The notes under the pieces are model-generated. The model had not been told where the DNA came from, searched no databases, and saw only the letters and a list, made by a program, of their open reading frames with translations. Below, in pieces: positions 35,927-44,506 of a stretch of DNA of 64,000 bases (its first letter is position 1; every line of letters starts with the position of its first letter). The stretch covers positions 1 through 64,000 of the forward strand of contig CAYUDC010000001.1 in assembly GCA_964443415.1 (NCBI GenBank). The letters are read 5' to 3'. The position numbers and the translations under genes were made by a program. This DNA comes from B1 sp964443415 (GTDB lineage Bacteria > Bacteroidota > Bacteroidia > UKL13-3).

Positions 35927-36970
35927 TTGCCTTTTCAATTAAATTTTATAGGCGAAAGTGTTTACCTAGAACGTATCAATGAGCTGTTGTTTTTATGGGA
36001 AAACAACGGCTCATTTGTTTTTAAAACCTCGGGTACTACCGGAACGCCCAAAGAGTTTAGCTTTTCTAGGCAACAAATAGAAACTGCCATACAAAGTACC
36101 ATAGCCTATTTAAAATTAAGGCCTGGACAAGAGCATATTTTGCTATGTCTCGACCCCAACTTTATTGCTGGTGCCATGATGTTGCTAAGGGCAAAATATT
36201 TAGATTGTGCTATTACAGTGTGCAAAGCCAGCAATAACCTGTGGCAATCTATTGCTATCAACCATCCATATACTTTTGCATCCTTTGTTCCTCCTCAATT
36301 AGTTGATGCTAGTTTTGATGACCAGAAATTTGCCAGAATCCATCAGGTATTAATTGGTGGAATGTCTTTAGATGAACGCCTTAGAAGTAAGGTTGTGGGC
36401 AAAGGAAATCAAGTATTTCTTTCTTATGGTATGACAGAGACATTGTCTCATATCGCGCTAAAAAACTTAAATAAGCCTGAGCATTATCAGCTAATAGGGG
36501 GAAATAAAATAGCTGTCACGCCCCAAAATACCCTGGAAATTACCACACCATTTTTATCTCATAGTGTCATCACCAATGATGTGGCGGAGGTTTTTAATGA
36601 TGGTAGTTTTAATGTCTTGGGTCGATCCGATTTTGTGATTAACTCAGGCGCCTATAAAGTTAATCCAGAAAGCATCGAGGCAACCATAAAAGAGCGTGCA
36701 GGAGATTTTATAGAGGCTGCAGGAAATGTTATAATCATTGGAATACCAGATAAAATATTAGGTGAAAAAGTTTGGCTATTAAGTGAAAGAAAAATTACCA
36801 ACGAATCATTTGATCAATTGCTTGAAATATTATCCAAGTACCTTCATAAATACCAATTGCCAAAAGGATTTGACTTTTATGGGCCATTTGAGCAAACGGT
36901 AAATGGAAAAGTTTCCCGAAAACAGATAATCAATAACTTTATAATCAGTACTTTTGGCTTAAATGAATAA
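35927..36970 (+). CDS. menE: AMP-binding protein, MenE-like (o-succinylbenzoate-CoA ligase)
   Basis: This 347-residue adenylate-forming enzyme has the P-loop KTSGTTGTPKEFSFS (about 33-47), the SYGMTETLSHIA segment and the C-terminal lysine region around NGKVSRKQIIN. The size and the gene's small N-terminus fit the short Bacteroidota MenE used in menaquinone synthesis. No other men gene is in the window, so a related acid-CoA ligase remains possible. The start is a TTG 12 bases after the upstream stop. Confidence 0.82.
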   Translation: MPFQLNFIGESVYLERINELLFLWENNGSFVFKTSGTTGTPKEFSFSRQQIETAIQSTIAYLKLRPGQEHILLCLDPNFIAGAMMLLRAKYLDCAITVCKASNNLWQSIAINHPYTFASFVPPQLVDASFDDQKFARIHQVLIGGMSLDERLRSKVVGKGNQVFLSYGMTETLSHIALKNLNKPEHYQLIGGNKIAVTPQNTLEITTPFLSHSVITNDVAEVFNDGSFNVLGRSDFVINSGAYKVNPESIEATIKERAGDFIEAAGNVIIIGIPDKILGEKVWLLSERKITNESFDQLLEILSKYLHKYQLPKGFDFYGPFEQTVNGKVSRKQIINNFIISTFGLNE

Positions 36971-37039
36971 GTTTCATAAAAACTTGATGCACAAGTGAAG
37001 TCTTTTTATAAATTCGCGTAAATATTAAATTAGAGAAGT

Positions 37040-37261
37040 ATGTATTGGACATTAGAATTAGCATCTTACCTAGATGATGCTCCATGGCCGGCAACAAAGG
37101 ATGAGTTGATAGATTATGCCATTAGATCTGGTGCGCCTTTGGAGGTGATTGAAAACCTTCAAGAGTTGGAGGATGATGGCGAGCCTTTTGAAACCATCGA
37201 AGAAATTTGGCCTGATTATCCTACTAATGAGGACTATTTTTATAACGAAGATGAGCTATAA
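37040..37261 (+). CDS. DUF2795-like small acidic protein
   Basis: This 73-residue protein has YWTLELASYLDDAPWPATKDELIDYAI-type residues (2-28) and an acidic C-terminus (NEDYFYNEDEL). The pattern resembles DUF2795, a small helical family of unknown role. Its last 6 bases overlap the end of the convergent Fic-like gene. TAAATTCG upstream (about 30 bases before the start) is one mismatch from the phylum -7 box. Confidence 0.75.
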   Translation: MYWTLELASYLDDAPWPATKDELIDYAIRSGAPLEVIENLQELEDDGEPFETIEEIWPDYPTNEDYFYNEDEL

Positions 37262-38428
37262 CTCTTCTTCTATTTGAGAAACGTCCGAATGTAAGGTCTT
37301 AATGAAATCCGCTTGGTACTTTTCCAATTGCGGATTTCTGTTTTCTTGGAGGTTGATACAATACCTCAAACCAGCACCAGCACCGATAGATTTTACCAGA
37401 TTTAAATCCATGAGAAGCTGAAAGTCTCTTTGTATGGTTTTTCTATTGCAGTCGAATTCGTTTACAAGTTCTTTTGTTGAGATAAACCCTCTATGTTGTA
37501 CAATATACATGATGAGTTTTTGTCTCTTATTTAAGATAGCATCGTCAATTTCCTTAAGCCTATAGCCGCGTTCAAAAACATAGTTCATGATGTTTTTTTG
37601 ACGCGCATTCAGTTTGTCAAAATCCACTTGCTTTCTAAAGTAGGATTTAAACAAATCTTTAAGACGTTCTAATTGGCTTTGGTGTAATTGCAATCCAAAC
37701 TCAATTTGTGCATTTAGGCTACCTTGGTTGCCCTCTTTCGATAAATGAATGATCTGTTCGTAATCTATTTTTTGAAGATATAACTCATGTTCTAAGCTTA
37801 GTAAACCAAATAAATCCATTTGATTTTTACTGAGCCAAAATTGTTGTAGCAAAGATGCTAGTTTGTTATTTCCTTCACTAAATATAGAAATGGTTCTTAT
37901 TCTAAAATGTAGAATCCAACTCTGAACTATGGGGTGAAACTCATTGTCGTCATTTAGAAATTCGAATAGGCTTTCGAGTTCCAATTCGCTTTCTATGCTT
38001 ATTTTTTCAGCTTCTATATGGCTTGAATGTGAGAACAAATCATTTTCTAAGGCAGCTTCTTTTTTCTTCCCACTTAATATCCTTTGCGTTTCGTATAGTA
38101 GTTCTAAGCTTAAAGGTTGATGAGTTTGCTGAGAAAGAAATAATTCTGCCTGACTGAAGTGTTCTATCGCTTGTTCGGAAAGACTAGAGGCCCTTAGATT
38201 TTTATTTAAGAGATACTTAACAGTTTTAATATCCACTAAATTATTGTCGAGCGCGTTGGCATAATAAGCGCGCAGGATAGCGCTATTTTGCTTTTCTATT
38301 TGTTGGATATTAAGAGGTAAATCTATAAAGTCGAATATCTTGCAGAGTTCGCTATAAGCTCTTTCACATTGCTTGAAAGATTCTTCAATTGAAATGAGTG
38401 GCTCGTATTTGTTGATTAGAATCATCAC
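37256..38428 (-). CDS. Degenerate Fic-domain protein with C-terminal HTH
   Basis: This 390-residue protein has a Fic-like plan. Residues 164-194 (FHPIVQSWILHFRIR then TISIFSEGNNKLASLL) align with the HPxxAAxxHxxFxxIHPFxDGNGRxGR region, but the catalytic His is Ser181, and Pro, Asp and both Arg are replaced (I182, E185, K189, S192). The N-terminal YYANALDNN (about 55-63) stands where the inhibitory SSxIEGN motif would be. The C-terminal part (about 303-345) is a winged HTH of DeoR type (ISTKELVNEFDCNRKTIQRDF). AMP transfer is very unlikely; a ligand-sensing DNA-binding regulator is more likely. Targets are unknown. The frame is intact. Confidence 0.78.
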   Translation of the reverse strand: MMILINKYEPLISIEESFKQCERAYSELCKIFDFIDLPLNIQQIEKQNSAILRAYYANALDNNLVDIKTVKYLLNKNLRASSLSEQAIEHFSQAELFLSQQTHQPLSLELLYETQRILSGKKKEAALENDLFSHSSHIEAEKISIESELELESLFEFLNDDNEFHPIVQSWILHFRIRTISIFSEGNNKLASLLQQFWLSKNQMDLFGLLSLEHELYLQKIDYEQIIHLSKEGNQGSLNAQIEFGLQLHQSQLERLKDLFKSYFRKQVDFDKLNARQKNIMNYVFERGYRLKEIDDAILNKRQKLIMYIVQHRGFISTKELVNEFDCNRKTIQRDFQLLMDLNLVKSIGAGAGLRYCINLQENRNPQLEKYQADFIKTLHSDVSQIEEEL

Positions 38429-38521
38429 TTACGAATCTAAAGCCTTTTTACATTGGCTTAACATTCACTTTATCCTACAAGAACGTGGATTACGTGATTT
38501 TTTTGAAAATAATCAATCTAA

Positions 38522-38562
38522 AATCCTTTAAGCCCCTTGTTTTACTGGCCTCTTAAAGGATT
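38522..38562 (-). terminator. Long hairpin downstream of the GT39-TPR gene
   Basis: AATCCTTTAAG (38522-38532) and CTTAAAGGATT (38552-38562) form a perfect 11-bp stem with a 19-base loop. It lies 42 bases after the stop of the GT39-TPR gene and 94 bases before the Fic-like start, in a 175-base gap. There is no pure T run after the stem on minus, so it may be a terminator or an operator for the Fic-HTH gene. Confidence 0.45.
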
Positions 38563-38603
38563 AAGAAAAATAGACAAGTAATTAAAACGCTGTGAATAAG
38601 AGC

Positions 38604-41516
38604 TTAATTACCGCCCAAAGCCCTGTACCTTTTGATGCACTCTTCAGCAGCTGAGTTGTTACCTTGCTTTTGAAATACTTGTGCTAATTCTGCCCACGCT
38701 TGTAGGAAATTAGGATTCATGCCCAACGCATATTGATAGTTTTCGGATGCTAGGTTTAAGTTATTTGTTGCAGCATAAGCTTTACCCAAGTAATAAAATA
38801 CTTCTGGTATAGAGGTATTATGTTTCTTGGCCATTTCTAAGCATTTAATGCCATTGGTATAGTCATTTAAATTGAGGTAAGCTAAAGCAGCATAATACCA
38901 GCTTTCAACCACGTTTTCTTTTAGATCTGTACTTTTCTTAAAGGTTTCGGCAGCTTTTTGAAACTCCTTTCTGTTAAAATATACTAGTCCTAAATTACTG
39001 TAAGCGGTAAAGTTTTCAGGATAAATTTCGATGGCCTTCTTTAGGGTTAATTCGGCACTATCCATTTGTGCTGTATTAATTAAGGAGAAGCCTAACATAC
39101 GCCATGCTTCTTCATCATATGGAGCATACTTTACAGCTTGGTTAAAATAGAAAATAGCTGAATCGAATTTAGAGTTGTCTAAGGCTTTATAGCCTAATGG
39201 CATGTGCCAGTTCTCTCTTTTGATAACTGCGGCTAAAGGTATGCCATCAGCCATTACCTGATAAACGGTTCCAGCAGGAGGGAATGATCCATTTAACAAT
39301 TCGTTTTGAGAGAAGGTTCTAGTAGTTAAAATCAAATAATCCCAACCAAGCTTTTGTTCTTCCATTTCTCGTGTCCAAACAAAGTTTAAGCGTGGATTTA
39401 TCTGGTGTGCCCAATAGGCTGCTGTGGTAGTCTCATTATTGATACCAATTACTAAGCTGTCTTTAGGATGTTGTTTGGCTATCCATTCTGCAGCTTCTCT
39501 GCATGAGTTAGAATAATAATCGGTTTCATAAGTACCATATGCGCCTCTTAAGCCACCCACCAACTCGTTAAAGTAAACATATTGATTAGGATGATTTTGT
39601 ATGATCCAAACTGCTGGTTTAGCATATAAAACTAATAACACCAAGGATGAAGTTAATGCAATGGCTTTCTTCTGACTTAATAAATAGTCCCAAAATATAG
39701 CGGCTAAACTGATGGCAAACGGTAATACAAAAAGGTAATGTCTCCATCCATTGTAGTAGTTTAAGTTGCTATATTCTGCGTAAAGAATAGGGAAAAACAA
39801 CATAAAAACTAACATTAGGATCGACCCTAAACCTATTTGTTTTTTAAGTGGGATAAACAATAGCAAACTGGCTACTACTCCAATAATTAAGTATAATGGA
39901 TTACCCATACCTAAAAACTTAAATACATAGTACCATGGTGCACTGGTAATCATATACATCCTTTTGCCTTCAAAAAGCTCTACATTGTTGGTGTAAAATG
40001 CATTTTCTGAAGCCTTTTTAAAGGCCAACAATGGGTGTTCTAGTGGGTTATCTAAAGCATAAGGCCAAATCAAAATTCCTACTATATAACCAATCACACC
40101 CACTATAAAGAACATTTTAGCGTATGGGATTATGAACTTTAATGGATTGGTAACTTGTTTGTAAATAGAAAACCAATGTATGGCTAAGAACAAGCCAAAA
40201 TAGGCCAAAAGCAATAGCGCACCCACCCTAGAGGCAATGCCAATACCAATGCCTACAGCTAACCAAAGTAAATTTCTGTATAAAGGTTGAGGTAGACTTC
40301 TCATTACTTTAATCATAAAGTACCCAGCAAAAGCAAAACCAGTGGCAAATGGTATGTCTGTTGGATTATTCATACTGTTTCCCATCCAACCAGGATTTAA
40401 GAACATAAACAACAAGGAAATCAAGGCTGCTCTCCAACCTGCCAGTTCAAAGGCAATAAGCGAGGTAAATACCAGTCCAATTAATCCATAGATGCTATTA
40501 ATTAAATGCCTTGTTTCGTAAACGCCTGTGCCAAATGTATTGTAGGCAAAGGCCGCAACTGTATTTAATTGCTCTCCATAAAATCTATAAGCTTGCCTGA
40601 TGTATTCACCACCATTAGCAGGCTCTGCTAGAGCTGCTGTATCTTCACCAAAAGTAGTCAGGTAGCGATAGGCTAGTTGAGAATAATCATTATGTGCCTT
40701 CTCGTCCCAGGTGCTGCCAAAATCTTGCGATAAATATGGCATGGCAAATGAAATGATTAAAAAGGCAATAAAGTATAAAAGGCGGTAAAGTGGATGGTTT
40801 CCGGAACTAAGTTGATGTTGCTTAGACTTTATCTGTAAAAGCGAATCGGTAATAAAATAATTCCATCTTAAAGAGAAAAAGCTAGGAACAAGGCCTAACC
40901 AATTGTTATTGCTTTTACCTTCAGAAGCGCCTAAAGAAAATTCTTGTGACTCAATTTTATAGGAGGCTGTTAAATTCAGAAGTTGGCTGTAATGATTAGC
41001 TGCCATTAAGGTTGTAGAAAGTTGCTGTTTGAGCCAAAGTGTATTGGCTGCAAAGACACCTGAACTTGCATCTGAACCTTTTATGGAGGTGAAAATCCTG
41101 GTTAGGCTTTGGTAAACCCTGTTTAAGATAGGTGTTTTTACCTTACTTCCTTTTGCCTGAATTTGGTTCGACCCTAATGATAGAACTTTTTGGTTAAGTA
41201 GTTTTTTATTGGTGGCAATCAACTGACTTAAGTTGCCTAAGGAGTGGGGCGCCTTCCATAAGCAAACACTTAATGTCCCCGTTGCATTCTCCAATGCATT
41301 CGCAAAATTTAATGCACTGGTTTTGGTTTGATCCCAAGGTAGCACGATTAATTTAGCATGGATAGATGTTCTCTCCTGATTGCTCAGGCATATAACTTCT
41401 ATTTCTTGTTTGGTTTTAGAAATAAAACCTTCGAGCATTTCCCACCAGCTGTTTTCTACAAATCTTGCGTCTACACAAATGGTGATTTTATTTTCGGAGA
41501 GTTGCTTGTTTTCCAT
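38604..41516 (-). CDS. Fusion: pseudo-GT2 domain, GT39-like membrane glycosyltransferase, TPRs
   Basis: This 970-residue protein has three parts. Residues 10-225 follow the order of a dolichol-phosphate-mannose-type GT2 (NATGTLSVCLWKAPHSLGN for the DxD loop, NRVYQSLTRIFTSIKGSDASSG, YKIESQEFSLGASEGKS), but DxD is WKA (87-89). Residues 240-700 form a polytopic GT-C region of about 12 TMs, with the expected acidic pair in STWDEKAHNDYSQ (D271-E272). Residues about 740-970 are about six TPRs. The GT-C part likely moves sugar from a lipid carrier to protein or lipid at the periplasmic face. It is the last gene of a GT2-methyltransferase operon (2-base gap). Confidence 0.8.
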   Translation of the reverse strand: MENKQLSENKITICVDARFVENSWWEMLEGFISKTKQEIEVICLSNQERTSIHAKLIVLPWDQTKTSALNFANALENATGTLSVCLWKAPHSLGNLSQLIATNKKLLNQKVLSLGSNQIQAKGSKVKTPILNRVYQSLTRIFTSIKGSDASSGVFAANTLWLKQQLSTTLMAANHYSQLLNLTASYKIESQEFSLGASEGKSNNNWLGLVPSFFSLRWNYFITDSLLQIKSKQHQLSSGNHPLYRLLYFIAFLIISFAMPYLSQDFGSTWDEKAHNDYSQLAYRYLTTFGEDTAALAEPANGGEYIRQAYRFYGEQLNTVAAFAYNTFGTGVYETRHLINSIYGLIGLVFTSLIAFELAGWRAALISLLFMFLNPGWMGNSMNNPTDIPFATGFAFAGYFMIKVMRSLPQPLYRNLLWLAVGIGIGIASRVGALLLLAYFGLFLAIHWFSIYKQVTNPLKFIIPYAKMFFIVGVIGYIVGILIWPYALDNPLEHPLLAFKKASENAFYTNNVELFEGKRMYMITSAPWYYVFKFLGMGNPLYLIIGVVASLLLFIPLKKQIGLGSILMLVFMLFFPILYAEYSNLNYYNGWRHYLFVLPFAISLAAIFWDYLLSQKKAIALTSSLVLLVLYAKPAVWIIQNHPNQYVYFNELVGGLRGAYGTYETDYYSNSCREAAEWIAKQHPKDSLVIGINNETTTAAYWAHQINPRLNFVWTREMEEQKLGWDYLILTTRTFSQNELLNGSFPPAGTVYQVMADGIPLAAVIKRENWHMPLGYKALDNSKFDSAIFYFNQAVKYAPYDEEAWRMLGFSLINTAQMDSAELTLKKAIEIYPENFTAYSNLGLVYFNRKEFQKAAETFKKSTDLKENVVESWYYAALAYLNLNDYTNGIKCLEMAKKHNTSIPEVFYYLGKAYAATNNLNLASENYQYALGMNPNFLQAWAELAQVFQKQGNNSAAEECIKRYRALGGN

Positions 41517-41518
41517 GA

Positions 41519-42070
41519 TTAGCCAATTTTTTCGAATACAAATAGGTTATTAAGACCCAATTGAAAATGGGATTGATGAATAAGTTTAAACCTAGGTTCA
41601 CAAAATATCTGTGGGGTGTGTTTGGGTTCAAATCCGTAGTGCTCTTCTAAGCTCATACCGTCGATAAGCCTGAGTTTAGTAAGTATGCTTAAAATTAAAT
41701 CAACCTGCGGAGAAGGCACTGTAATTATGAGACGTCCTTTTGGCTTTAAAAAGTCGTGGCAATTCTTAGCCAAATTTTCTTGTTCGGAGATAGGAATATG
41801 TTCTAAAACGGCAAGCAAGGTAATGGCATCAAAAGTTTCGCCCTTGGGGCAGGCTTCAGGAAAATAGCCAGGATAAAGGACGTAATTTTGTTTTATGATT
41901 TGCTCTGTGAGCGTTGGGTCAACCCCAATACCTTTGCTAATATAACCTTGCCAAGCTTCAAACATTACTCCGTCAACCGAGCCGATGTCTAGCACGGTGT
42001 CGTTCTTATTAACAAACTTTTTAGCCTTACTTATTCTTACTTTTTGAAGATACCTATCTATTGCCTTCAT
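41519..42070 (-). CDS. Class I SAM-dependent methyltransferase
   Basis: This 183-residue protein has motif I VLDIGSVDGVMFEAW (about 26-40), a motif II acid in GIGVDPTL, motif III FDAITLLAVLEHIP and a later GRLIITVPSP. The fold is that of small methyltransferases linked to glycan operons. Its start overlaps the stop of the upstream GT2 gene by one base (TAATG). The acceptor is unknown; a sugar or lipid-linked intermediate is likely from context. Confidence 0.86.
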   Translation of the reverse strand: MKAIDRYLQKVRISKAKKFVNKNDTVLDIGSVDGVMFEAWQGYISKGIGVDPTLTEQIIKQNYVLYPGYFPEACPKGETFDAITLLAVLEHIPISEQENLAKNCHDFLKPKGRLIITVPSPQVDLILSILTKLRLIDGMSLEEHYGFEPKHTPQIFCEPRFKLIHQSHFQLGLNNLFVFEKIG

Positions 42071-43239
42071 TACTTTTTATTCACGGTTAATACACCCAGA
42101 AAGAAACTCGAAAATACTGTTTGCAAGCCCACAATAATGGCTACCACACTGGGGATAACAATACGCAGGATTTTGGAATATTCTAATTGGCCAAAATGTG
42201 ATTCTTCCCAAATGTATAATGAAAAAAAAGTTCCAATTAAACCAACAAGGAAAATGATTAATCCAAGAATGAGGCCGCTTTCTAACGAAACCAGCTCAAA
42301 AGCCCTGGATAGCGAATCTTTTTTGGGTAAAAATCCAGATTCTACTGCGTATGCCCTTGTGAAAATTCCAAAACTTAATGCCTGATATCCAACAATGATA
42401 AAAGCACCTGCATAAAGCAGGGTATTGGTGTCGAAGTAAATTTGTTTAAACAATCCCATAGGTCCTGGAATGATAAGCAACATTAGAATAAGCCCTAATA
42501 GCATCAAGGTTATACCTGGGTATAAAAACAGCCATCTTGGGCTGTAAATCAGTAAAAACCTTAAATGTCTCCATCCATCTCGCCATGTTCTAAGATGAGG
42601 TGGTCTGCTACGGCCATCTTTACTTAGAATGGTAGGAACTTCTGTAATATTTAATTTATTTATAGTAGACTTTACAACCATTTCGGAGGCAAACTCCATC
42701 CCTGTGGTTTTTAAGTCTAATACACTAACGATATCTTGTCTAAATCCGCGTAGGCCGCAGTGAAAATCGTTCACAGGGCAGTTAAAAAATAATTTTCCAA
42801 CAAATGACAAAACAGGATTTCCTAAATATCGATGTAGAAATGGCATGGCACCAGGCTTAATCCCGCCTTTAAAACGGTTGCCCATCACCAAATCATAACC
42901 ATTTCTTAACTCATTGATAAAAAGATTCAGGTTCGAAAAATCATAGGAATCGTCGCTATCTCCCATGATTACATACTTGCCTTTTGCGGCTTCGATGGCA
43001 CCCATTAAAGCTGCGCCATAGCCTTTACGAGGAACATTTATAACTCTTGCTCCTAAGCCAATAGCAATTTGCTGCGATCCATCGGTGCTGCCATTGTCGC
43101 CAATGACTACTTCACCAGCTACTTGGTTGGCTTTTAACCATGCATTTGCTTTTTCTATGCAGGTTGCAAGGGTCTCTGCCTCGTTTAAACAAGGCATTAC
43201 AATGCTTAACTCAATATTATTACTTGATTCGTAGTTCAT
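42070..43239 (-). CDS. GT2 glycosyltransferase (dolichol-phosphate-glucose-like)
   Basis: This 389-residue enzyme has the GT2 opening LSIVMPCLNEAETLATCI, the active DxD in MGDSDDSYDF (94-97), and NDFHCGLRGFRQD where dolichyl-phosphate glycosyltransferases have the D-SGFR motif. At least four C-terminal TMs follow (about 235-385), as in the undecaprenyl-phosphate sugar transferases such as GtrB/ArnC. It should make a polyprenyl-phosphate sugar that the GT-C protein downstream can use. First gene of the operon. Confidence 0.9.
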   Translation of the reverse strand: MNYESSNNIELSIVMPCLNEAETLATCIEKANAWLKANQVAGEVVIGDNGSTDGSQQIAIGLGARVINVPRKGYGAALMGAIEAAKGKYVIMGDSDDSYDFSNLNLFINELRNGYDLVMGNRFKGGIKPGAMPFLHRYLGNPVLSFVGKLFFNCPVNDFHCGLRGFRQDIVSVLDLKTTGMEFASEMVVKSTINKLNITEVPTILSKDGRSRPPHLRTWRDGWRHLRFLLIYSPRWLFLYPGITLMLLGLILMLLIIPGPMGLFKQIYFDTNTLLYAGAFIIVGYQALSFGIFTRAYAVESGFLPKKDSLSRAFELVSLESGLILGLIIFLVGLIGTFFSLYIWEESHFGQLEYSKILRIVIPSVVAIIVGLQTVFSSFFLGVLTVNKK

Positions 43240-43274
43240 GCGATATTGCGAAAATAAGAAATCAATTGATATCT

Positions 43275-44456
43275 CTATTGCACCACCTTACTGTTTTTCT
43301 CAAAATCTTCTATTAAGTTGGCAAGGGTAATCCTTAGGGCGTCTAAATTGGTTTTGTTTGCAGCGCTAATAAATAAGGTGGTATGATTTGATTTTGCCAT
43401 CCAAGATTTTCTCAAAAATGCTAAATATTCTTCTGTATTAGAAAATTCTTCCTCTTCGGGTTGGGCTGGCATTTTTAGGCTGTCAATTTTATTAAAAACG
43501 AGGATAACTTCTTTATCTGCCGCGCCAATTTCTTTGAGCGTTTCGTTTACCACTCTTATTTGATCTTCGAAATTGGGGTGACTAATATCTACCACGTGTA
43601 ACAAGATATCTGCTTCTCTAATTTCATCCAAAGTTGATTTAAAGCACTCAACTAGCTGGTGTGGAAGTTTGCGAATAAAACCAACGGTATCGCTTAATAA
43701 GAAAGTTTTGCCAGGCCAATCAACCTTTCGGACTGTAGAATCTAAGGTTGCAAATAATTTATCCTCGGCAAATACATTAGATTTAGAAATCACATTCATT
43801 AAAGTTGATTTACCCACATTGGTATAACCTACTAGGGATACTCTTACTTTAGCGTCCCTGTTTTTTCTTTGTGTTTCTGCCTGCTTGTCGATGATAGAAA
43901 GTCGTTCTTTTAGTTTAGTGATTTTACCTCTTAATGCGCGCCTGTCTGTTTCAATTTCTGTTTCACCTGGGCCTTTCATTCCAATTCCGCCTTTTTGTTT
44001 GCTAAGGTGGGTCCACATGCGGGTAAGTCTTGGTAGAAGGTATTGAGCTTGAGCAAGTTCAACCTGAAAGCGGGCTTGAGCTGTTTTAGCCCGAGAGGCA
44101 AAAATATCAAGGATGAGGTTGCTTCTATCTAAAATTTTGCATTTAAGTACCTGCTCTAAATTTCTCAATTGAGAGGGGCTTAGCTCGTCGTCGAAAATAA
44201 CAATATCTATTTCGTTTGTGGTAATAAATTCCAATACCTCATTTAGCTTTCCTTCGCCAATAAATGTTCTTGGGTTGGGATATTGCAGCTTTTGAAGAAA
44301 CCGTTTTTTTACTATTGCGCCAGCCGTTAACGCCAAAAACTCTAGCTCGTCGAGGTATTCCTCGGCTTGTTCTAACCTAGTGTTTTGACGAATGACCCCA
44401 ACCACTACAGCGGTTTCTTCTTTTTTTCTGGTTTCAAATAATTGTTTTTTTGTCAT
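43275..44456 (-). CDS. hflX: GTPase HflX
   Basis: This 393-residue ribosome-associated GTPase has an N-terminal HflX domain (YPNPRTFIGEGKLNEV, IVIFDDELSPSQLRNLE), the KGGIGMKGPGETEIETDRR linker that is a family hallmark, and a G domain with G1 GYTNVGKSTL, G3 DTVGFIRKLP and G4 NKID. HflX splits stalled 70S ribosomes under stress. Length is typical. It lies 35 bases upstream of the GT2 operon on the same strand and diverges from the exported protein at 44.5 kb. Confidence 0.97.
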   Translation of the reverse strand: MTKKQLFETRKKEETAVVVGVIRQNTRLEQAEEYLDELEFLALTAGAIVKKRFLQKLQYPNPRTFIGEGKLNEVLEFITTNEIDIVIFDDELSPSQLRNLEQVLKCKILDRSNLILDIFASRAKTAQARFQVELAQAQYLLPRLTRMWTHLSKQKGGIGMKGPGETEIETDRRALRGKITKLKERLSIIDKQAETQRKNRDAKVRVSLVGYTNVGKSTLMNVISKSNVFAEDKLFATLDSTVRKVDWPGKTFLLSDTVGFIRKLPHQLVECFKSTLDEIREADILLHVVDISHPNFEDQIRVVNETLKEIGAADKEVILVFNKIDSLKMPAQPEEEEFSNTEEYLAFLRKSWMAKSNHTTLFISAANKTNLDALRITLANLIEDFEKNSKVVQ

Positions 44457-44506
44457 AAGAAATTCAAGCGAAAATAGTTCATATAAGGTATCTTCGCCTA
44501 CTATTT

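Noticed and set aside
35927..36970. MenE-like gene seemed short enough to be truncated
   Set aside because: The P-loop and the C-terminal lysine region are both present; short MenE forms are normal in this phylum.
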